From assembly GCF_004798865.1 (NCBI RefSeq), contig NW_025335589.1, positions 11,737,909 to 11,801,908 of the forward strand: a stretch of 64,000 nucleotides of DNA, in the 5' to 3' direction. The notes below the pieces were generated by a model. It saw only the letters and a program-made list of their open reading frames with translations, had not been told where the DNA came from and did not search any database. This document shows, piece after piece, positions 56,395-64,000 of the stretch. Made by a program: the position numbers and the translations under genes. This DNA is from Varanus komodoensis (Eukaryota > Chordata > Lepidosauria > Squamata > Varanidae). The first letter of the stretch is position 1. Every line of letters starts with the position of its first letter.

Positions 56395-56530
56395 ATCGGT
56401 GAGGCTAAGACTATAGTATTCTGTCTACTTCTGGATTCCACCATTCAAGCAGGGTATCAGCAAGCTGGTGTTCACCCAGAAGAGAGCAACTAGGTTGTCA
56501 GGATAGCTGATAGTTTTGTCTCGGTCCTTT
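56395..56530 (+). mobile_element. CR1 LINE fragment (RT C-terminal part)
   Basis: TATTCTGTCTACTTCTGGAT then TCCACCATTCAAGCAGGGTA and AGAAGAGAGCAACTAGG parallels the CR1 ORF2 block (QFWAP.FKK.I.KLE.VQRRAT). Degraded and short. Confidence 0.6.
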
Positions 56531-59230
56531 TTTTAAAAAAAATAGTAATTTACCCAAATCCACAAATTCCTTCATTCACAAATCCCATTCTTGAGAATGT
56601 TCCACATGAGAAAAACCAAGACAGACTTATTCATCGATCAGGCCCAGGGCTTCAAGTACTTGGCTCTTAAATGTCTGGGCTTGGATCCCCATTTATTCAA
56701 TCACTTCAGCACTAAATCAGGGTTGTGACCTCTTTTTTCCCCTGACAGGGTCCTTATCTCTAAGAACAACTTGTCAGACAGGCACAACATTCTGGAAAAT
56801 AGATGTACTTTCTCAATGTGGATGTTGCAGATGCGGATTCAAGTTCTAGGTAAGGATGCACACATCTGTCCATGTTGGATCCTCCCCATTTCTCATTTTC
56901 CTAACTCGGACCTTATGAAGTACAAGAAGACCATGAAAGCGTCTGCCAGAATAGATATGTGAGGGTGCCACCCTATGGGCTGGCAGGCCATTGGAGGACT
57001 CAGAGTCCCAGTTTTAAGCTCTGGGAGCCTCTCTGTTGGGACTCTGAAGTCCGAGTGCCTCCCCAGCCTCCCCCACAGCTGGCATGGAAAGAACCAGACC
57101 GGCTGCCTCTGCAAGGTGACAGCTGGACTCAGTGAGGAGGAACAGGGGGGCACCATGTGGCAGGTGAGAGACGGGGAGGGCACGGATGCCCAAGTGGTAC
57201 CCCAGCCTGCTTCTCTCCCACTCCATCTAGATGAAGAGCAGGGCACACACTGTGGATGGGTGGGGAAGATTTGGGGGAGGGTTTGGGGCCTTGTCCTGCT
57301 CACTGGATGCACAGGAACCTCCAAGTTAGGAGAATTGGATTGTGTTGTGCTCTCTGTCACTAAAGTGCCACTGTGCTGTTTTTCCTGCAACAGGCTGTGC
57401 CACCCCTCTGGAAAATGTGCTTCCAAAGCATCCAGAGAGCCCTTAGCCTAACACACTTCATAGCATTTTAAAAATGCTAAGTGCAAGCAGGCAAGTTTAA
57501 ATGCTGGTGGGTTGCAGCCTGTGGGCTTTAGAGTTTTCTCTTGGGCAAATTGGTGTTGAGTTCCCTGTGCCTCCCCACCCCCCTCGCTGTCCAAGCCCAT
57601 CTTGCAGATTAACGTGAGCAAAATCAACTAACTGGAACTGATATTTGTCGGTTATCTTGAGATCAAGTACTTGGCACAAATGATTTGGAAGCAGCAAAGA
57701 GGGCTGTTGTGTCAGTATGAATTGCAAGAAGAGATGAAATTTTGCAATTGCCTTTTTATCATCTCACAATTTTTATATTGCAGAAACATTCTATACATCA
57801 TGGGAAACACTGTGAGCCCATCCATTGTGGCTTGCAGCCCCGGGGTTTAATTTGAACTGACATTCACCAGAGTTTCAGTTCTGGCCTTCCAATGAAGGGA
57901 CTTGCCTGTTCATTTCTGCAGAGACGGGATGGAGAGGAGAGCATTTCTTGGCACTTATTTTACTCCAGGCTCCTGCCTCATACTTCGCTCTTTCCTCAAG
58001 CTTGACAGAGAGGAAAGTTTGAAGCTGCCCACAGGGTCGAAGTTTCTTAATCTTTTTGTCATTGAATCCACAGAGGTTGAAACGCTCTGGGTGACCGTCC
58101 CTGAAACATGGATGCAACTTTCTGCCCTGCCTCATCAGTTAAGTCACCTGCAGTGCAATCCTATCCAGAGAACAGAGAAGTAAAACTTTAGACCTTATTC
58201 GCACAAAAATATATAGAGGATTGCTGCCCTACACTGCAAAAAGTCCTGTATCATCTTTTGTGAGCCCTCGTTATTGTTTTAAAATGGGTTTATGTGTTTA
58301 AATATTGTTGATTTTATTTGCTACCTTGACTTCTTGTTCAGAGAAACAGGTGGCATGGCAAACATTTTAAACAAATGCCAATAGATAAGCCAGCTTAATC
58401 AGGCATCGCTCCTTTCTAAACTGTTGCCCATTGGTCAAGCTGCAGCAGAGGGAAAGCTGATCCACCACCAGCCACATGCTAAGCCGTTAGCCTGCTCAGA
58501 ATTGGACTGGCTTTGCACGGTACACTGAGCCATGGGGGCTTCCTGGTCCTTGTTCCTCAGCATGCTGCCTGCCCCTGTTGCCCCCTAACTGCAGGGTGGC
58601 TCATTTGTGGCCACGCAGCTGCTACAGCAAGCAATGGCTTGTTTGTAGAGCTTCATAGCCACCCCTGCGCTGGCCGGTTCATCTAGGTCTGGATGGCACA
58701 ACAGGCATCCAGGTGGAGCCCCCTTCCCTTGCAAGGCAGTTCCAGAGCTTGGGAGTGGCCGCTGTGAGGGCTGTTTAGTTCTGCTCATAGTTTACATATG
58801 CAAAACACTGAACCCAGGTTCTCGGGGCCACAAAAGCCCTATCTGCAAGCGTTGTCTGACTCTACCTCTCCTCATGCTCTTTCTTAGCACACTGGAAGCA
58901 AAACAATAGTGAACAATTGGTTAAATTTGATGGAGTTGAGAAGAGGATCGTATTATATGAGACAGAGACATTTTGAGACAGTGGCAGTTGCCACTTTTAA
59001 CTGTTAATTAGCAACAGGCTTGTTCGGAAACCACAACCCTGTTTAGCGTGACCTCACTGGTGTGGCATCTGGGCAATTATCTTGGAGATAATGAGCCCTT
59101 CATCCAAAGCTGAGCAACAGCATCCCACTTGGAATGCAGAGGATCAGAGCCAATCTGCTACCCATCAGGGTGTCTGCCGTCCCCTTTGTCTTACACCTTA
59201 CTTCAAAATGAACCTTTTGCATCCTGAATT
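56531..59230. other. Intergenic sequence, nothing recognised
   Basis: Antisense-overlapping frames at 56893-57451 (177 and 158 codons) lie in GC-rich DNA and have no family resemblance. A (possibly LINE-derived) stretch at 58260-58360 is too weak to call. Confidence 0.5.
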
Positions 59231-60999
59231 AATTAAATGTGTTTGAGATTAAAAATTAATGAATTTGTTTTTAGCAGCATGGGAAGGAGGGCAAAAAGGG
59301 GGAAAAGGGAAAGACTGGGGGTGAAAAATATCAATGGAATAATCCCTTGGGTTTTCATATTGTAGGCTGGGGGTGTGTGTGTGAGAAGAAAGGAATGATC
59401 ATTCTCTCTTGCATGTGAAACCCTATTTTTCTTTACAGTCATTAAGGACCCTCATTAGGACTGGGCTGGATTCTTCTGCAAAACTGTACACAATAAATCA
59501 TGATCGCCAACCATCCATTTATTTATGCAATCAGAGGCAGGTTCCAAGAGCATCGGGAGCCTCAATTTTCCCTTTCCCATTCTGTCCCAACCCAGCAAGT
59601 TGTATGCAGTCATTTGGTTAGGACAGTCTATTCCCTCCTTCCTGGTGTCATTGGACTGACCAGGTCCCACTCAACATCTGACAAGGTATCTCTTCTGCAT
59701 CTGCCTCACATATATTGCAGCCTCTAGTTTTTCCTCTATAAATGGACCCTCCACACAGAAACCTCTGTAAATCCCAAGTCCATTTTCAGTGTGTGTTTTG
59801 GTGAGAGGGTAATTGTGAAGTAAGCAGAGATGGAGGAAGACAACTTAAGGTTGTTAAGATCTCTGTGAAACCTTAAGTTGGAAGCATATCACACATTTGG
59901 TAGTTTAAAGAATCTTACAGTCCAGTCTGGAATTATATTGGTCACGGTGTGTTATGAACAGGGTTCTTGGAGAAATCCACAGAGCACTCACATGAGTTCA
60001 AATTTCTGAGAATCTGATCCATGGATTCTGCAGTAGCCTGGCTTTTCCCAAATTCCATGGTTTTCACAGATTTGTGGACAGTTTTAAAAAACGATTTCTG
60101 CAATTTTACACAATTAAGTTCTAGAAAAATAAGCATTTGAAAACAACAAGAAGAAAATGTTCACTTTCTCCATAGGCTGAAGCATAAATATATACCTTTT
60201 TTCAGGAATTCATGTATTTTTGGAGGGGGTGGGAATTGTTTATTTTAGAAGTGCAAATTTGTGCACCTATGAATTTCTGCAATGCAGATGATTGTATTTG
60301 TGTAGAACCTGATTCCATCAATCGGTGGACAATGGAGTGAAAGGCATCTAATAATCTGAAGACAGACAGAACAGATGTTCTGTTCTGTTTTATGTCATTT
60401 GCACATCTCCTGGCAGGAGTAGGAGCTTGCTGTGGAGCATAAATTTTTATGACTTGATTTATATCGCTAGCACTCAGACCTGGCTTTACTTGGGTTGAAA
60501 TAGCTCTTTATTTGACATAATGGCCTTCATTGGGCCTGGCCTGTCTGAGTGAAACTATGCCTGTGGTATCCCTAGAGCTACCTGGGGGAAGAGTCTCTCC
60601 AATATATTCCTCTGAGTAGAGCCGCCCCATGGCAGAGGGCACACCCAGAACTTTGTTCATTGGCCTACTAATTCTCCCGGGCTTCAGACTATGAATGCTG
60701 CTAAATGAAGAGCTGGTTAGCGAAATATCACCTAGTGACTGAAGATGTCACTGCAGGCTTGAACCACGTGGGCGTATTTTAATTAAAATGAAGTGAAAAT
60801 TAATTAATTCACTGTAATTAATTAATTAATTAAAATCACCTATAATGCATGCTCCTAGGGTCTCTGTGGCATGCATGCTAAGTTTCAGGTGGCTAAGTTT
60901 CATTGTCTCGGTGATAGGGTACTGATGGTCAGAAAGACCAATGCACATCCCCTTTTGTATAGATTGGGCCATCTTACAAGAACTATGTTTGTGATTATC
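59231..60999. other. Intergenic sequence with TTAA-rich palindromic patch
   Basis: At 60777-60835 there are repeated AATTAATTAATT runs flanked by ATTTTAATTAAAAT-type inverted sequence. No gene or named repeat otherwise. Confidence 0.5.
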
Positions 61000-61165
61000 T
61001 CCTTTATGTTCACAGCAACCCTATGGGGCACTTTAGGCTGAGGAATGGTGACTGACCACAAGTTGCTCAATGAGCTTCATAGCTGAGAGCCCCGGCTTCA
61101 GGCACCTGGATTTTCCTGCTTCTAGTTCAATGCTCCGTCACATGAATTTCAGTTACCTGCTAGAT
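61000..61165 (-). mobile_element. Decayed tRNA-type SINE
   Basis: TGTTCACAGCAACCCTATGG, TTTAGGCTGAGGAATGGTGA, TTGCTCAATGAGCTTCATAG and GAGAGCCCCGGCTTCAGGCA follow the same order as the SINE at 41030-41260 and the general squamate form. Strongly diverged. Confidence 0.5.
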
Positions 61166-61409
61166 TTTCAGGGCAGATTGATGACTGAAGCCAACCCATC
61201 TGTATATAAATCAGTATTGCCCAACGTTTTGAGGAAAGGCTGTAGCTCAGTCAGAGGACACACACATTTCCAGGGGTTGGTCAGGTGGACCAACGGCTTA
61301 TCTCAGTATACTCCGGCTTCTTGTGTTCCTAATTTCAAAGTAGCCTTGGCCTTTATCTAATGCCTGCTTCCAGAGAGGAACCCCACCTTCATTATCTTAT
61401 ACTTGGCTG

Positions 61410-61570
61410 CCTATGAAGATATCCACCCCCTTTACATTAGTGGAGCTGGGTTTTATTTGTGCAATTAGTCCCTCTTTCAGAATGTGTGGTTATTAAGTGT
61501 GGCAGGGTTAGTACATTGCTAATGTTTAGATCTGCTTAATGAAGCCATTAGAAGACTAGGGGCTTTTGCT
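61410..61570. promoter_or_regulatory. Candidate conserved noncoding block
   Basis: Non-repetitive. It contains TGTGCAATTAG, TGTGTGGTTA (RUNX-like), TTATTAAGTG (NKX-like) and GATCTGCTTAATGAAGCC. Suggestive only. Confidence 0.2.
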
Positions 61571-63530
61571 GCTGATAAAAAAAATCCCCAAACAAAACAG
61601 GACTGAATTCTTAACACTCCACCAGTACTAACACCAGTGCATTGGCAGAGCTATAAAATTTGGTATAGCAAGATGTAATGCAGTGGGAAGAGCTTGTTAA
61701 GAAGGTAGGAGAGAAAATACTATCTTTCCATTTTCCCCTTTTCTTCTTAAGGAAGATATAGCAGGGATTCTACTGTTGCTTTAAAGAACTAACAAGAGAC
61801 AGACTGATAAATAATGGGGGTCATTGATGTCTAGAAAAGAAATAAACTTGCTTGTGTTTGACAGATTTTTCATCTTTAAAAATGCTTTTAGAACATTTCC
61901 ATACTTGAGTGGTACAGCAGAGGGAGGAAAAACACTCACCTTCTTAAACAGGGATGAGAAGAAGGTGGATCTGAATCTACTGGTAGAACTCTGAGTGATT
62001 TGCATTAGATGATCAATGATTCCTGATTCCAAATGGTTTCACAGTCTACATGATTATCTGCCCACCATTTAGACTGCTGAAATGAAAGATGCTTGGAGTA
62101 ACCAGGGCTGGATTTTAGGGCAAAGGAACTCTGCTTAAGTTCTGGCACTTAAATTCCTGAGCTCAGAATTCTTTGAGGGCTGGTCCAAGACACTTTGACA
62201 TCAGAGGTAAAGAACATAACAGTCTTGGTCCCCATCCTGCCGCAGAAAAATGCTCACAGAAGTGGCAGTTGAATCTTACTTCAGCATGGGCAGAGTGAAA
62301 CCCTCTTCTACCACAACCAAGGGCAGCGGGCTTAGAAGGAGAAGGGCAAGTTGAATGGCTTGACTGCCAAGCACTTTGCTGCAACTTCCTGTCTCCCAGC
62401 ATCTGCTCCTGGAAGCAGCCATCTCTCGCCTCTTTATTAATCCTCAGTGTTTGTCTTTTGCGCCATACTCTGGTTGCTGATCCCTGGGTTCTAGGAAAAG
62501 GCAAACTAGACCCTAGAAACCTGACGTCTGCTCGCCTGTTTCCTAACAAAGCAAACAATAATTAAATTTGAAGTACACCAACGGTGGTGTGGTGTGGTGT
62601 GGATGGAAAGGAGGAATGTTGTGTCAGTTGTAACAGTGACGACAAGGAATGGTCCATCTCTGATGCAGCCTCATGCCACATGGAAGTTACAGTCAACTCT
62701 GAGGACTTCAGGTTCTCTTCATCTTCATACATGGTTGCCTCCTTTGTGTGTTCATTCAGCCATAACATTCAGTGAAAAGTGATTTGCTAGGTTTTAAAAA
62801 TATCTTTGAACTATGAAGATTTCGCACTCATTTTCTTTTCATTTTTTCCCTTCCTTCAGAGGCAGCTAATCAAACGCAAATAATTAATTTTCAGCACTTG
62901 CAACCTGGAGGCATTTCATTACCACATTGCAAAGGTGAGAAAACAAGAAAACATTAATATGCATGAAATCATTGCATAAGAAAGTCAGAAGGGTATTTTT
63001 TAAGTAAATAACTTTCCCAGTCTCCTGGAAAGTATCTTTCTTCTGGGCTTGAGAATGTTATGGGATTGCAACTGTTTAACCTTCATGAATACAGTAATCT
63101 GTAAAGCTTGCCCTGTTTTATGTAATTTAGATCACACAGGTAAATGAAACTGAGAAGGTGTTTAACCTTAAAAGTTAATGGTACCAGATCTGTCTCAGGG
63201 CGCACATCTCTGAGACTCCTGACCATGATGTCTAAGGCAAGATTTTTTAAAAAATGCATGGGAAAGGAGAGAACATTGGTCTGAAGAGATTTATCCACCG
63301 GGTGAGCTGGTTTTGTTTTGCTTTTTGAAAGGGTAACTAAACTGCAGCAGATAATGGAGAGGGGAGAGGAAATACTTGACCTCATTGCCTAAATGAAAGC
63401 AAACTGAGCAGTTAGCCCAGATAGTATCAATATCGGAGCAGAGAATAATAGCAGAGAAATGGGAAACTACTGGTTTTCTAATAAAAAGATTTGCAATGTG
63501 CCCCTAAGAACACCGTCTGTAGGAGAAGCA
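61571..63530. other. Intergenic sequence, (GGTGT)n near 62583-62602
   Basis: A short GTGGTGTGGTGTGGTGTGGA repeat. A non-repetitive stretch at 62865-62935 (CAAACGCAAATAATTAATTT) looks regulatory but is unsupported otherwise. No gene. Confidence 0.5.
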
Positions 63531-63870
63531 TAGAGAATGGCCAACATAATGTCAATCTTTAAAAAGGATCCAGGGAGGATCAGGCAAATTACAAACTAGT
63601 TAGCTCAACATCTGTTCTGGGTGAATTGGTGGAAAACATTAAAGGAAAAAATGAGTATGTAAATAAAAGAACAAGCTCTACTGAAAAATAATCAATATTG
63701 CTTCCATCCAATATCCTATGATGCTTATGCAAAGCTATTGTGTGATCACATTTGGAATTTTGTGTATAGTTCTAGTTGTTACACATAGAAAGGGATACTG
63801 TAGAAGAGGACAGTGCAGGGAAGGGCAACTGAGCCCTCAGCTTATGTAAACCTCTGAACAGGAAGGCTCA
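63531..63870 (+). mobile_element. CR1 LINE fragment (RT), internally shortened
   Basis: ATGGCCAACATAATGTCAAT then CTTTAAAAAGGATCCAGGGA reads MANIMSIFKKDPG, the CR1 RT motif VAN.MPIFKK. AGTTAGCTCAACATCTGTTC corresponds to VSLTSV and GAACAAGCTCTACTGAAAAA to EQALLK. After about 63715 it jumps to the ORF2 C-terminal type (GGAATTTTGTGTATAGTTCT), so the middle is missing. Stops and shifts are present. Confidence 0.75.
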
Positions 63871-64000
63871 CTTACATCTGATGCACCGAATGAAGCACGG
63901 CAGCAGTGATCTCCACTGCCAGGCCTTGCACCCTGATTTCTGTCCACAGGTCAGTTTTCACCATCTAGATGAAGCACTGGGGAAGGGCAGGGAAGGAGGC
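63871..64000. other. Window end, nothing recognised
   Basis: Short unassigned sequence. Confidence 0.5.

Noticed and set aside
56893-57451. Overlapping 177- and 158-codon frames on opposite strands
   Set aside because: GC-rich DNA with few stops; both strands open, neither resembles a known family.
1-64000. CRISPR arrays, operons, rRNA and tRNA genes
   Set aside because: Sought and not seen; the window is vertebrate nuclear DNA. The tRNA-like A and B boxes found belong to SINEs.
28586-64000. A second protein-coding gene downstream of RAPGEF2
   Set aside because: No chain of phase-compatible exons or recognisable domain apart from LINE remnants.

Overview
This 64 kb window is vertebrate nuclear DNA, most likely from a squamate reptile (lizard, gecko or snake). 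I infer this from long introns, a mosaic of BovB/RTE, L2-like and CR1 LINEs, a DIRS-type element and hAT and Tc/mariner MITEs, and BovB 3' ends that agree closely with one another. No species is claimed. All family names come from recognition of motifs and translations, not from a database search.

Left part (1 to about 28.59 kb): the 3' half of RAPGEF2 (PDZ-GEF1/CNrasGEF, a Rap guanine-nucleotide exchange factor) on the + strand. Fourteen coding exons were placed with AG/GT borders, and the codon phase is continuous at every junction (3,080 coding nt in the window). They encode the end of the PDZ domain, the Ras-association (RA) domain, the catalytic RasGEF (CDC25-like) domain and the whole C-terminal tail. 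The tail carries a DSGxxS motif, two PPxY motifs and a C-terminal PDZ ligand ending SAV. A 24-nt microexon (13581-13604) lies in the series. A further phase-compatible 141-nt open segment (13740-13880) could be an unannotated cassette exon. The 3'UTR runs about 2 kb to an AATAAA at 28559.

Introns hold fossil elements. The most notable is a DIRS-like tyrosine-recombinase retroelement (about 3705-6880) with inverted termini and a 5'-truncated L2-like LINE nested inside it, flanked by a 12-bp target duplication. There is also a 376-bp hAT MITE with a perfect 8-bp target duplication.

Right part (about 28.6 to 64 kb): apparently intergenic, with no convincing protein-coding gene. In human, RAPGEF2 is followed by a large gene-poor interval before FSTL5, and this stretch fits that. 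It contains two larger BovB fragments, a Tigger-like MITE, tRNA-type SINEs, L2-like and CR1 3' fragments, short palindromic MITEs, microsatellites and a two-copy dispersed repeat carrying a CTCF-like motif. A CpG-enriched island-like patch near 52.2 kb has adjacent CCAAT and TATA-like boxes. Several non-repetitive AT-rich blocks could be conserved regulatory DNA.

I found no bacterial operon, CRISPR array, rRNA or tRNA gene, and no clear new biological system. The best leads are the candidate extra RAPGEF2 exon, the CTCF-motif repeat and the orphan promoter-like patch.
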